Source: Streptomyces kanamyceticus (GTDB lineage: Bacteria > Actinomycetota > Actinomycetes > Streptomycetales > Streptomycetaceae). From it: a DNA stretch of 64,000 bases. Location of the stretch: positions 9,610,001-9,674,000 of the forward strand of contig NZ_CP023699.1 of the NCBI RefSeq assembly GCF_008704495.1, given 5' to 3'. Below are positions 18,624 to 27,649 of this stretch, in pieces. Position numbers and translations under genes: made by a program. Numbering within the stretch: position 1 is the stretch's first letter; each line of letters starts with the position of its first letter. The notes under the pieces are model-generated. The model had not been told where the DNA came from, searched no databases, and saw only the letters and a list, made by a program, of their open reading frames with translations.

Positions 18624-19616
18624 ATGCTTCGGGTGCACTTCACGTCCGAGGATCTGACACGGGTACGCATCGCGTCGGGTCCCGACCACCTGTGGGAGAT
18701 CAGCAACAGCGTGCAGACCCTGCAACGACGGGACGGCGCACGGGAGTTCGGCGAGTGGCGCAGATGGGCGAGACCCCGCCTCTCGGAGAGTTCCCGGCTC
18801 CTCTCGCCCCTCCTGCCGCCGCACGGCAATTCGCCGGACTTCCTCACCCCTTCGCACGGGGGCAGTACGACGCTGGAGGCCGCGGTGGACGCGCTGGTGC
18901 GCACGCCCCGGCCGCGGCTCCGTGCCGATCTGCGGCGGGTGGCCGCCTCGCGCAGGCTGCCCGGCTGGACGGAGTCCCTGGCGGGCGGCGACGGGGTCAC
19001 TCTGAAGCGGCTGGGGAAGGCGATCCAGACGTATCACCTGGAGGCGCTCGCGCCCTTCTGGCGGCGGGTGCACGCGCACGTCGACGCCGACCGGGTGCTG
19101 CGCGTGCGCAGCCTCATGGAAGGCGGCACGGAGGGGTTGTTGGCCGGTCTCGGGCCTCATTTCCGCTGGCATTCACCGGTGTTGGAGGTCGACTACCCGG
19201 TGGACCACGAGCTGCGCCTGGACGGTCGCGGACTCACCCTCCAGCCGTCGTTCTTCTGCTGGCCCACGCCCATCACGCTCGCCGACGCGGAGCTGCCGCC
19301 CGTCCTGGTGTACCCCATCGACCACGCCATGGACTGGACGCGCGCGACGGCTGATGGCCGCCCGGACGACAGCGCGCTCGGCGCGCTCGTCGGACACACC
19401 CGCGCGGCCGTCCTCAAGGCGGTCCGCACCGGTTCGAGCACGGTCGAGCTCGCCCGCCACCTGGACGTGACCCATCCCGCGGTGAGTCAGCACATGAAGG
19501 TGCTGCGCGCGGCCGGTCTGGTGACGACGGTGCGCAGGGCCGGCAGGGCCCTGCACGTGGCGACTGCGGAAGGGCGTGCGCTGCTGCGCAGTTGCGAGCG
19601 CGGCGACGACGGCTAG
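18624..19616 (+). CDS. ArsR/SmtB-type winged-helix regulator with DUF5937-like N-terminal domain
   Basis: A 330-residue cytoplasmic transcription regulator. The N-terminal 250 residues (LRVHFTSEDLTRVRIAS, LEISNS-type segment, then an HHxxD-free mixed fold ending VLVYPIDHAMDW) match the DUF5937-type domain that often precedes an ArsR helix-turn-helix. The C-terminal 70 residues carry the winged helix: LGALVGHTRAAVLKAV, STVELARHLDVTHPAVSQH and LRAAGLVTTVRRAGRALHV. There is no CxC metal site, so metal sensing is unlikely. The ATG at 18624 follows GGAGCGAGGGACC. It stands alone, divergent from the NRPS genes, and could control itself or them; that link is inference from position only. Confidence 0.82.
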   Translation: MLRVHFTSEDLTRVRIASGPDHLWEISNSVQTLQRRDGAREFGEWRRWARPRLSESSRLLSPLLPPHGNSPDFLTPSHGGSTTLEAAVDALVRTPRPRLRADLRRVAASRRLPGWTESLAGGDGVTLKRLGKAIQTYHLEALAPFWRRVHAHVDADRVLRVRSLMEGGTEGLLAGLGPHFRWHSPVLEVDYPVDHELRLDGRGLTLQPSFFCWPTPITLADAELPPVLVYPIDHAMDWTRATADGRPDDSALGALVGHTRAAVLKAVRTGSSTVELARHLDVTHPAVSQHMKVLRAAGLVTTVRRAGRALHVATAEGRALLRSCERGDDG

Positions 19617-19872
19617 CCGCACGGCTGTGGGTGTGGCGGCGCTGGCCAGTCGCATGGCCTTGGGCGCGGCCGTAAGCCTGGGCTTTCATCGGTTGCGCAT
19701 GGCATGAGCATGCAAGGAAGCTGTCCGGGCTGTGACACGCGCGTCCCCCACCGTCCGTGTATCAACAGCCCCTGCCAGGCGCGCGGTTGGCGCGCGCGCC
19801 TGGCGGCAGGGCCATGAGCGGTTCTCCCACGCGCGGCCGGGGACGCATCGACGATCCGACGTAGGAGTGGCG

Positions 19873-20598
19873 ATGCGTACAGACCGAACCGGAACCCGAA
19901 CCCGCACCCGAACCCGGGCTCGAACTTCGCTGCGACCGGCGGCAGTTGCCGTCACCCTGGCCGCCGTCGGCGCCCTGTTCGCCATGCCCGGCGCGGCCCA
20001 CGCCGGTACCGCACCCGACGCCGCCGCGGCCTCGGCGACGGCCTCCGGGCACGGCCTGGAGCAGTTCCAGGCCCGGCACGGACTGCCGAGGACCGGCTCC
20101 GTCGACCCCGCGACCGCCAGAGCCCTGCGGACCGCCTCCGACGCCGAACTGCACAGGACCTTCCGGACCGCCGCCGACCTCGGCCCGGAGGAACTCGCCA
20201 ACGCCCGCACCGTCATCGGTGTCGGCAAGGGCGCCCAGATCCCCGAGCAGGGACAGGTCATCGCGCTGATGACCGCCATGCAGGAGTCGAAGTTCGTCAA
20301 CTACCTCACCCCGGTGGACCACGACTCGCTCGGCATCTTCCAGCAGCGCCCCAGCACCGGATGGGGCACGCCCGAACAGATCACCGACGTGCCCACCTCG
20401 TCCAAGTCCTTCTACGGAGTGGCCCCCTTCGGCAGCAACCCGGGCCTGATCCAGATCGACGGCTGGCAGACGATGCCGCCCGGCGAGGTCTGCCAGGCGG
20501 TCCAGGTCTCGGCCTACCCCGACCGCTACGCGCAGTGGGAGCAGTTCGCCCGCGACCTGCTCGCCCAGGAGGGACCCTCGGTCCCGCCCATCCCCTGA
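19873..20598 (+). CDS. secreted transglycosylase-like protein with peptidoglycan-binding helix
   Basis: A 241-residue exported protein. The signal peptide has a strikingly Arg/Thr-rich n-region (MRTDRTGTRTRTRTRAR), then VAVTLAAVGALFAMPGAAHA. A short peptidoglycan-binding-type motif follows (FQARHGLPRTGSVDPATARALR). The main domain has ALMTAMQESKF and LGIFQQRPSTGWGTPEQI, a pattern seen in actinomycete lytic-transglycosylase-like and phage-lysin-like secreted proteins, with Glu of QES as the likely catalytic acid. It probably acts on cell-wall peptidoglycan, though activity is unproven. GTAGGAG precedes the ATG. The next gene, also a secreted enzyme, begins 54 bases later on the same strand, so the two are probably co-transcribed. 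Confidence 0.75.
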   Translation: MRTDRTGTRTRTRTRARTSLRPAAVAVTLAAVGALFAMPGAAHAGTAPDAAAASATASGHGLEQFQARHGLPRTGSVDPATARALRTASDAELHRTFRTAADLGPEELANARTVIGVGKGAQIPEQGQVIALMTAMQESKFVNYLTPVDHDSLGIFQQRPSTGWGTPEQITDVPTSSKSFYGVAPFGSNPGLIQIDGWQTMPPGEVCQAVQVSAYPDRYAQWEQFARDLLAQEGPSVPPIP

Positions 20599-20652
20599 GC
20601 CGACCCACCTCGTCTCCCACACCCCACCCCCCCCATCTCCCTAGGAGCCCGT

Positions 20653-21372
20653 ATGCGCAAGAGACTTCGCTCCACGGCGGTCGCCGCGGTCGCCGTCGGC
20701 GCCCTCGTCACCCCGGCCGCCGCCGCCCAGGCCGCCCCCACGCCCACGCCCCCGCACGCGGCGGCCGTGCTCGGCCACGGCTCGAAGGCCGGGACCGCCG
20801 TCGTCAGTGGACAGAACGAGCCGGGCACCCGGCTGCGCGTCGACGGCGTGCGGACCAGGAGCGCCCACACGCTGGAGGTCGACTACCAGGTCCAGGAGAC
20901 CGGCTACTGGTGCGGCCCTGCCGCCACCCGCATCGCGCTGTCCGCCCGCATCGCCCCGCCAGGCCAGGGCGCGTTGGCCGCACAGCTCGGCACCACCGAA
21001 GCGGGCACCGACCACATCGGCCAGGTGACCGGCGTCCTCAACGCCAACCTCGGCACCGGCTGGTACGAGACCAAGGAGATGCCGAACGATCCGCCCACCC
21101 AGGCCCAGAAGGACCTGCTCTGGCACGACGTCGTCCTGGACATCGACAACAACTACCCGATCGTCGCCAACATCGTCGCCCCGCCCGGCAACCAGCCGCC
21201 CGGCTACCCGTCGGACCAGACGATCTACCACTACTTCACGGTGATCGGCTACGACGACGCGAACCGGACGGTCCTCATCGCCGACCCGGCCTCCTTCGGC
21301 GGGAACCAGATCTACTGGCTCTCCTTCGACCAACTCGCCAGCCTGATCCCGCCGAAGGGCTATGCCGCCTGA
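20653..21372 (+). CDS. secreted C39-like cysteine peptidase family protein
   Basis: A 239-residue protein with a clear signal peptide (MRKRLRSTAVAAVAVGALV...AAAAQA). The mature part shows the papain-like C39 pattern: QETGYWCGPAAT with Cys near residue 87, YHYFTVIGYDD with His near 193, and VLIADPAS supplying the Asp. Proteins of this Peptidase_C39_2 type are exported in streptomycetes and are thought to cut peptides, perhaps in the cell wall; the substrate is unknown. TAGGAG lies just before the ATG. The gene follows the transglycosylase-like gene on the same strand. Both products are exported and could act on the wall together. Confidence 0.8.
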   Translation: MRKRLRSTAVAAVAVGALVTPAAAAQAAPTPTPPHAAAVLGHGSKAGTAVVSGQNEPGTRLRVDGVRTRSAHTLEVDYQVQETGYWCGPAATRIALSARIAPPGQGALAAQLGTTEAGTDHIGQVTGVLNANLGTGWYETKEMPNDPPTQAQKDLLWHDVVLDIDNNYPIVANIVAPPGNQPPGYPSDQTIYHYFTVIGYDDANRTVLIADPASFGGNQIYWLSFDQLASLIPPKGYAA

Positions 21373-21530
21373 GCCGTACGGAAAGTCAAGGCCGTGAGTG
21401 GCGCGGAACGGGGAACCCGCCACTTATGGCCTGTCGTCTTCCTTGACACATATGAACGGCCTGACTCGGCAGGTACCCGAAGAAGAGGCTGGACGCGGCC
21501 GACGCGTCACGGGAAGGCGGTCGAGCTGAG

Positions 21531-22646
21531 ATGGACATCACTCTGCACGGACCCGACGAGCTGAGCCCCGCGCTCCGTCTGGCCTGGCATCGGGCGACGG
21601 ACCTGTCGCCGGTGTACGCCAACCCGTTCCTGACGCCGGAGTTCGCGGCCGGTGTGGCCAGGCACCGCGGCGGGGCACGGGTGGCGGTCCTGCGCGAGAA
21701 CGGCGAGCCCGTCGGCTTCCTCCCCTTCGAGCGCAACGCGTTCGGCGTCGGCCGGGCGATAGGGCTCGGCCTCTCCGACTGCCAGGCGCTCGTGCACCGC
21801 CCGGGGGTCGTGTGGGACACCGGGGAGCTGCTGCGCGCCTGCGGCCTCGCGGTCTTCGAGTTCGACCACCTGGTCGAGGAGCAGGAGCCGTTCGCCGGTT
21901 CCGTCACCGGCACCTTCGCCTCCCCGGTGCTCGACCTCAAGGTCGGCGAGGAGAGCTACCCGGAGTGGCTGCGGGGCGCCTACCCGGGGCTTGCCAAGAC
22001 GACGCTGAAGAAGGAACGCCGCCTGGGCCGCGACCACGGTGAGGTGCGGTTCGTCTACGACGAGCGGGACCCGCGGGCCCTGCGCACCCTCATGCGGTGG
22101 AAGTCCGCCCAGTACCGCAGGACGGGCCGGATGGACCGGTTCGCCAAGCCGTGGATAGTCGACCTGGTGGACGATCTGTTCCACGTCCGCGAGGAGCACT
22201 TCACCGGCGTCCTCTCGGTGGTGTACGCCGGGGACCGGCCGGTCGCCGCACACTTCGGCCCGGTCTCGCGCACGGTCTTCGCCGCCTGGTTCACCGCGTA
22301 CGACCCCGAGTTGAGCTACTACTCGCCCGGCCTGATGATGCACCTGCGGATGGCCGAGGCCGCGGGCAGGGACGGGGTGCGCGTGATGGACATGGGGCGC
22401 GGCGACAAGGAGTACAAGGACTGGCTCAAAACCCGTGAGCTGCGGGTGGGCGAGGGGTTCGCGACCCGGCCCCACCCGGTGGCGACCGCGCACAGGATGT
22501 GGCGCAGACCCGTTCGCGGCCTGCGCAACACGGTCCTCGCCCATCCCGCCCTGCGCGAGCGGGCGGACCGGCTCCTGAAGACGGTCGGAAACCTCCGTAC
22601 GTCGAGTGGTCCCGCGCCCCGGGGCCCCGCTCCGCGCGGGCGCTGA
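21531..22646 (+). CDS. GNAT-family (BioF2/CelD-like) acyltransferase
   Basis: A 371-residue protein without signal peptide. The two-lobed layout and segments such as PVGFLPFER, LSDCQALV, FAAWFTAYDPE, YSPGLMMHLRMAEAA and DMGRGDKEYKDWL are typical of the BioF2-like GNAT group (related to CelD and to FemX-type peptidyl transferases). These enzymes transfer an acyl or aminoacyl group to an amine; in actinomycetes several act in polysaccharide or lipid modification. The specific donor and acceptor are not evident. The tail is repetitive Pro/Arg (GPAPRGPAPRGR), a small in-frame duplication. It sits between the secreted peptidase gene and an SRPBCC gene on the same strand with separate ribosome binding sites. 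Confidence 0.72.
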   Translation: MDITLHGPDELSPALRLAWHRATDLSPVYANPFLTPEFAAGVARHRGGARVAVLRENGEPVGFLPFERNAFGVGRAIGLGLSDCQALVHRPGVVWDTGELLRACGLAVFEFDHLVEEQEPFAGSVTGTFASPVLDLKVGEESYPEWLRGAYPGLAKTTLKKERRLGRDHGEVRFVYDERDPRALRTLMRWKSAQYRRTGRMDRFAKPWIVDLVDDLFHVREEHFTGVLSVVYAGDRPVAAHFGPVSRTVFAAWFTAYDPELSYYSPGLMMHLRMAEAAGRDGVRVMDMGRGDKEYKDWLKTRELRVGEGFATRPHPVATAHRMWRRPVRGLRNTVLAHPALRERADRLLKTVGNLRTSSGPAPRGPAPRGR

Positions 22647-22708
22647 GCGGACTTCCCGCCGACCTTACCGGCGGGTAGGGTCATGGCCTCCGAGGAACGG
22701 AGCATTCC

Positions 22709-23251
22709 ATGGCCCGTACGGTCACCGTGTCCCGCAGCATCGTGGTCCAGGCATCGCCCGCGGCCGTGTACGAGCAGGTCAGCCGCCCCGCCCTGATGGG
22801 CAGATGGAGCCCGGAGAACCTGGGCGCCACCGTCGAGGGTCTCGACGAACCGGCCCGCGTCGGCCTGGTCTTCGAGGGGCACAACAAGCGCGGGGCGTTC
22901 CGCTGGACCACGCGCTGCACGGTGACCGCGTCGGAGCCCGGCAGGAGCTTCGCCTTCCGCGTGCACGCGATCGGGCTCAAGCGGCCGCGGCTGCGCGCTC
23001 CCATCGCGACCTGGGAGTACCGCTTCGAGGACGCGGGACCCGAAGAGGCGGGACCGGGGGAGGCGCGGGCGACGCGGGTGACCGAGACCTGGACGGACGA
23101 CCGCCGCCGCTGGCCGGATCTCGTGGCCAACGCCTTCGACCGGATCGCCACCGGCGGACAGACCTTCGCGGTGTTCCAGGCCGGGAACATCGACAGGACC
23201 CTGGGCAACCTCAAGAAGGACCTGGAGAGCGCGGGCACGCCCCGATCCTGA
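22709..23251 (+). CDS. SRPBCC (START-like) family protein
   Basis: A 180-residue cytoplasmic protein. The N-terminus, SRSIVVQASPAAVYEQVSRPALMGRWSPENLG, is the standard opening of the SRPBCC/polyketide-cyclase-like fold, followed by strand pairs (GLVFEGHNKRGAFRW, TCTVTASEPGRSFAF) and the closing amphipathic helix (FAVFQAGNIDRTLGNLKKDLE). Such proteins form a hydrophobic cavity and bind or transform lipids, polyketides or other small ligands; no catalytic signature is visible. GGAG precedes the ATG with a six-base spacer. It is 62 bases downstream of the GNAT gene and may share a transcript with it. Confidence 0.78.
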   Translation: MARTVTVSRSIVVQASPAAVYEQVSRPALMGRWSPENLGATVEGLDEPARVGLVFEGHNKRGAFRWTTRCTVTASEPGRSFAFRVHAIGLKRPRLRAPIATWEYRFEDAGPEEAGPGEARATRVTETWTDDRRRWPDLVANAFDRIATGGQTFAVFQAGNIDRTLGNLKKDLESAGTPRS

Positions 23252-23520
23252 ACCGGCGAGCGGGTGGTGGCTCACCTGGTGGGAGGGGCACGCCAGGGAG
23301 CCCGCCGCCCACCCGCCGGGCGGCTCTCGGCGATGGCCGGGCGGCCGGTGTCTCCCGCGGTGGCCGCCCTGACGGTTGGTGCTGCACACCGGGAGCCTGG
23401 AGTGGTCCGCGCGGTGGAAGTCACGAGCCGGGACGGGGAGAGAGACTGGTCTGTCTTCCTGTCCTGTTCCCTCACGATGGCAGCGGAAGGGTGCCCTGTC
23501 CAGGACTAATCTGACGAATT

Positions 23521-24105
23521 GTGGACAACGACCCGAGGCCCGGGGCGCCTCGACTCCCGCCCCGCGAAAGGATATTGAGCGCCGCGTACGCACTCTTCTC
23601 GCGGCGCGGCGTCCGCGACGTGGGCGTGGACGAGATCGTCGCGCGCTCCGGGGTCGCCAAGGCGACGCTGTACCGGCACTTCCCTTCGAAGGACCACCTG
23701 GTGCTCGCCTTCCTCGCCCGCAGGGAACGGGAGTGGACGCTGGGCATGGTCGTGGCGGGGGCCCGGCGGCGCGGTCGTACGCCGGAGGAGCGCCTCCTCG
23801 CCGTCTTCGACGTGTTCGACGAGTGGTTCCGCAGCGCCGACTTCGACGCCTGCGCGTTCATCAACGTCCTGCTGGAAATGGGCAGCGAGCATCCGCTGGG
23901 GCAAGCGAGCATCGCCCACCTGGAGACGATCCGCTGCCTGGTGCGCGGCATGGCCGAGGAGGCAGAGTTGCGCGACGTCGACGCATTCGCCAGGTCCTGG
24001 CACATCTTGATGAAGGGTTCGATCATCTCGGCGGCGGAGGGTGACGCCGAAGCGGCCCACCGGGCACAGGCGATGGCGAGGGCTCTCATCGAGCGGCACC
24101 GCTGA
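23521..24105 (+). CDS. TetR-family transcriptional regulator
   Basis: A 194-residue protein with the usual TetR size. Residues 15-60 hold the DNA-binding domain (RERILSAAYALFSRRG, VDEIVARSGVAKATLYRHF). The rest is the helical ligand/dimer domain with two Trp-rich stretches (EREWTLGM, FDEWFRSADF). The second half resembles the TetR_C group in which the ligand domain begins CAFINVLLEM. The start is GTG at 23521, with TAATCT a few bases upstream, so the transcript may be leaderless or nearly so. The flanking genes give no clear hint of a target; the downstream TolB-amidohydrolase gene on the same strand begins about 115 bases later. Confidence 0.85.
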   Translation: MDNDPRPGAPRLPPRERILSAAYALFSRRGVRDVGVDEIVARSGVAKATLYRHFPSKDHLVLAFLARREREWTLGMVVAGARRRGRTPEERLLAVFDVFDEWFRSADFDACAFINVLLEMGSEHPLGQASIAHLETIRCLVRGMAEEAELRDVDAFARSWHILMKGSIISAAEGDAEAAHRAQAMARALIERHR

Positions 24106-24222
24106 CAGCGGGCCGGGGCCGGGGCCGAGCCGGGCCGCGCCAGGGCCGCCGGTCACCGGGTGGCGCGCCGTCGCCCCTGCGGTGTTGCCCATGGCGCGGA
24201 CGATGCGCGAGTGTGCTCTGTC

Positions 24223-27200
24223 ATGGACTGTGAGCGGAACCATGCCGCGTTGCCTCTCTCCCGTCGTCAACTCCTCCTCGCCGCGGGCGCCACCGGCGCC
24301 GCGGGAGCGATCACCGCACTGGGCGCCACACCGGCCCTCGCCGCGCCGGACACCGAAATCGCCCTCTCCTTCACCCGGGGCACCAACGCGGCGGCGACGC
24401 TCGCGCCTGCCGGGGACCGGCTCGTCGCGGAGGCACAGGCCACGCTCTGGTCCCTGCCGCGCACCGGCGGGAAGGCCGTGCCGCTCACCCCCGCGGGGCT
24501 CGAACCGAACCGGCCCGTGCACGCCCCGGACGGCGAACTCGTGGCGTTCTGCGCCTACCAGGGAGGCGGCTTCCACATCTGGACCGTACGTCCGGACGGC
24601 ACGCGGCTGCGGCAACGTACCGATGGACCCTGGGACGACCGGGGCCCCGCCTGGTCGCCCGACGGCACCCGCATCGCCTTCGCCTCCGAACGCGGCGGCG
24701 ACCCCGTCGAGGGCAGCCCTTATCGCATCCACGTCCTGGACCTCGACAGCGGCAGGACGACCCGCGTCACCGGCCTGCCCGGACAGGACGGGCCGCTGCA
24801 GGACGGGGCGTGGGAGGACTTCGACCCCACCTGGTCGCCCGACGGGAAGCGGATCCTGTTCGTCCGGGGGACACCCGTCACCACGCCCCAGGGCACGAGC
24901 CTCAACTCCCGCACCGTCGCCGCGGTCGACGCCACGGGCACGGGCCCCGTCACCGTCGTCCACACCGACACCGGCGCCGCGCAGGTGATGACCCCTGCCC
25001 TGTCCGGGGGCGAGAGCAAGGGCGAGGTCGTCGGCGACGGCAAGGCGGGCGACGGGAAAGCGGACGGCGGCCGCCTCGCCTACCTGCGCACCACCGCGTC
25101 CCCGAGCGGCTCCTGCACCCTGGTCGTCGACGGCGAGCCCGTAGCCGTCGACGGGGACATCGCGCCCGTGCCCCCGCGCTGGGCCCCGGACGGACGCCTG
25201 CTGCTCACCGTGGACGGCCGCTTCACGCTCGTACGGCCGGACAGCCCCAAGACCACGGAGATCATCGCGTTCGACGCCACCCTCCCCGTGGACCGGCCCC
25301 GCTACCGCGTCAAGGAGTACGACCTCGGCCAGGGCAGTGCGCGTCCCGTGCGGGGCATCCACCTGCCCGCGCTCTCGCCCGACGGGCGGCAGATCGCCTT
25401 CGCGGCCCTCAACTCGCTCTGGCTGGCCGACACCTCGGGCGGCCGACCGCCCCGGCGGCTGCGCAAGGCGGCCGCCACCCACTACCTCCTCGGCCCCGTC
25501 TGGGCCCGCGACGGGAAGTCGCTCGTCTACGCCGACGACCGCGACGGACTGCTCGGCGTGCGCCGCCACGAGCTGGCCACCGGCGAGGAGAGCTCCCTCG
25601 CGACGGGCGGCCGCGTGCACCCCGCGCTCTCGCCCGACGGCAAGCGGCTCGCCTGCCTCGACCTCACCGGCGGACTCGTCGTGCGCGACCTGGCGGCCGG
25701 CACCGAACGCGTCCTGGTGACCCCGCTCGGCGGCGGCGGACTGCCCGGCAGGCCCAGCTGGTCGCCCGACGGCCGCCATCTCGTGCTCTGCGACCGCAAC
25801 CGGCTCAACCTCCGCTTCCGCGAGGGCTACAACCTCATCCGCGTCGTCGACGCCACCACCGGCGCCGACCGGCTGCACGCCGTCGCGCCCCACACCTCGA
25901 TCTCCGACCGGTACGACTCGGGGCCCCTCTGGTCGCCGGACGGCCGGTGGCTCGCCGTGATCGTCGAGTCCGCGCTCTGTCTGCTGCCCGTCACGCCCGA
26001 CGGCACCCCGCGCGGCGCCCTGCGCACGCTCACCCGCGAAGCCGCCGACCACCCCTCCTGGTCCGGGGACTCCCAGACGCTCCTCTACCTTTCCGGCACC
26101 CGGCTGCGCCTCATCGGCGTCGACGGCGGCGCGGCCCGCACCGTCCGCGTCCCCCTCGACGCGCGCAGGCCCACACCCGCCGACACGGTCGTGCACGCCG
26201 GACGGCTCTGGGACGGCACCGGTGAGAGCGTGCGCGACGACGTCGACATCGTGGTCCACGCCGGACGCGTCAGCGCCGTCGAACCCCACAAGGCCGCCCG
26301 CCACGCGGCCGCGAAGCACAGCGTCGACGCCTCGGACCGCACCGTCGTCCCCGGGCTCTGGGACACCCACACCCACCCCTGGCAGAGCACCTACGGCGGA
26401 CGCCAGACCGTGGGCCAGCTCACCTACGGCATCACCACGGCGGTCTCCCTCGGCGGCTTCGCCCACGAACAGGCGCGCATCCGCGAGGCGGTGGCGGCCG
26501 GGCAGCTCGCCGGACCACGGCTGCTGACCACCGGCGAACTCCTCGACGGCGCCCGGGTCGCGTACAGCATGGGCCGGGCCCACACCACCCGCGCGGGCCT
26601 GCGCCGCTCGCTGGACCGGGCCGCCGCCCTCGACTGGGACTTCGTCAAGACCTACGTCCGCGCACCGGGCTGGATCATGGAGGAGGCCGCCCGGTTCGCG
26701 CACGAACGGCTCGGGGTGCGCACCGGCGGCCACCTCCTCTCGCCGGGCATCCAGCTGGGCCAGGACCTGACGAGTCATCTGCAGGCCACCCAGCGAGCCG
26801 AGTTCGGCCATGCGATCACCGCTTCCGGCCGGGCCTACGACGACGTGGAGGAGATCTACAGCGCGCCCGGCGCCCGCTTCTCCCTGATCGCCACGCCGTT
26901 CACCTCGGCGCCGCTGATCGGCGACGACCCGGGCCTCGCCGACGACCCGAGGGTCACCGCCGTCATGGCACCGTGGGACGCCGAGCTGGTGAAGAAGTCC
27001 GCGCAGGCACCGCCCACCGAGGCCCAACTGGCCACGCTGCGCACCGAGACCGACATCTACCGCAGGGTCCTCGCGGCGGGCGGCCTCGTGGCGCTCGGCA
27101 CCGACCAGCCCATCGTCGCGGTCGGCCTCGCGCTGCACCTCGCGCTGCGCGCTCTGCACCGCGGCGGCCTGAGCCCGGCGCAGACGCTGCGCACCGCGAC

Positions 27201-27498
27201 CGTGCTCCCCGCCCGGCTGTTCGGCGTCGACCGCGACCTCGGCACCGTGGAGCCCGGCAAACTCGCCGACCTCACCATGGTCGACGGCGACCCGTTCACG
27301 GACTTCCGCACCATGGTGCGCACGGTCGCGGTGATGCGCGGCGGAACGCCGTACACCACGAAGGACCTGGTGGCCGAGTTCGAGCCGTCCTCCCGGCGCC
27401 CGGGCGAACGGCGTGCCGCGGTCCCCGGCGGCGGCACGCCCGAGCGGGACGACTGGCTGGCGGTCGGTGAGCTGATGCGCAAGGACGGCTGCTGCTGA
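24223..27498 (+). CDS. Tat-exported TolB-type beta-propeller fused to amidohydrolase
   Basis: A protein of about 1091 residues. The N-terminus holds a twin-arginine signal (LSRRQLLLAAGATGAAG...ALAAP). Residues about 50-640 are repeated WD40/TolB blades, seen as repeated motifs of the type WSPDGKRILF, LSPDGRQIAFA and WSPDGRHLVLC. The C-terminal third is a metal-dependent amidohydrolase: entry strand VVPGLWDTHTHPWQ (HxH near 712), a Lys/His region, and GTDQPIV with the Asp near 959, closing with GTVEPGKLADLTMVDGDPF. Related propeller-amidohydrolases are thought to hydrolyse peptides or cyclic amides outside the cytoplasm. The ATG at 24223 was chosen to give a normal Tat leader; no strong ribosome binding site is visible, so the start is uncertain by a few codons. 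The protein ends in Cys-Cys. Confidence 0.82.
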   Translation: MDCERNHAALPLSRRQLLLAAGATGAAGAITALGATPALAAPDTEIALSFTRGTNAAATLAPAGDRLVAEAQATLWSLPRTGGKAVPLTPAGLEPNRPVHAPDGELVAFCAYQGGGFHIWTVRPDGTRLRQRTDGPWDDRGPAWSPDGTRIAFASERGGDPVEGSPYRIHVLDLDSGRTTRVTGLPGQDGPLQDGAWEDFDPTWSPDGKRILFVRGTPVTTPQGTSLNSRTVAAVDATGTGPVTVVHTDTGAAQVMTPALSGGESKGEVVGDGKAGDGKADGGRLAYLRTTASPSGSCTLVVDGEPVAVDGDIAPVPPRWAPDGRLLLTVDGRFTLVRPDSPKTTEIIAFDATLPVDRPRYRVKEYDLGQGSARPVRGIHLPALSPDGRQIAFAALNSLWLADTSGGRPPRRLRKAAATHYLLGPVWARDGKSLVYADDRDGLLGVRRHELATGEESSLATGGRVHPALSPDGKRLACLDLTGGLVVRDLAAGTERVLVTPLGGGGLPGRPSWSPDGRHLVLCDRNRLNLRFREGYNLIRVVDATTGADRLHAVAPHTSISDRYDSGPLWSPDGRWLAVIVESALCLLPVTPDGTPRGALRTLTREAADHPSWSGDSQTLLYLSGTRLRLIGVDGGAARTVRVPLDARRPTPADTVVHAGRLWDGTGESVRDDVDIVVHAGRVSAVEPHKAARHAAAKHSVDASDRTVVPGLWDTHTHPWQSTYGGRQTVGQLTYGITTAVSLGGFAHEQARIREAVAAGQLAGPRLLTTGELLDGARVAYSMGRAHTTRAGLRRSLDRAAALDWDFVKTYVRAPGWIMEEAARFAHERLGVRTGGHLLSPGIQLGQDLTSHLQATQRAEFGHAITASGRAYDDVEEIYSAPGARFSLIATPFTSAPLIGDDPGLADDPRVTAVMAPWDAELVKKSAQAPPTEAQLATLRTETDIYRRVLAAGGLVALGTDQPIVAVGLALHLALRALHRGGLSPAQTLRTATVLPARLFGVDRDLGTVEPGKLADLTMVDGDPFTDFRTMVRTVAVMRGGTPYTTKDLVAEFEPSSRRPGERRAAVPGGGTPERDDWLAVGELMRKDGCC

Positions 27499-27511
27499 TC
27501 CACGCCGTCAT

Positions 27512-27546
27512 CGTCGGGGGCCGCGGCGCCGCTGCCGCCCCCGACG
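27512..27546 (+). terminator. stem-loop terminator after the TolB-amidohydrolase gene
   Basis: CGTCGGGGGC at 27512-27521 pairs with GCCCCCGACG at 27537-27546, a perfect 10-base stem around a GC-rich loop, 14 bases after the stop codon. There is no T-run, as is usual for streptomycete terminators. Confidence 0.55.
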
Positions 27547-27649
27547 TCAACTTGACGCCGCCGGCCGCCAATTAGAGAGCCTCCCGTATACCGGGCGGCT
27601 TGCCCGGCGTCCGCTCCGACGCCCCCGCCGGTACACCAGACTGCTGCCC

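Noticed and set aside
18125..19000. Minus-strand frame across the NRPS/regulator intergenic region
   Set aside because: It runs into the DUF5937 regulator gene, has no ribosome binding site and no recognisable protein features.
23506..27159. A 1200-residue minus-strand open frame
   Set aside because: It lies opposite the TetR and TolB-amidohydrolase genes, which have clear motifs; the minus product is low complexity.
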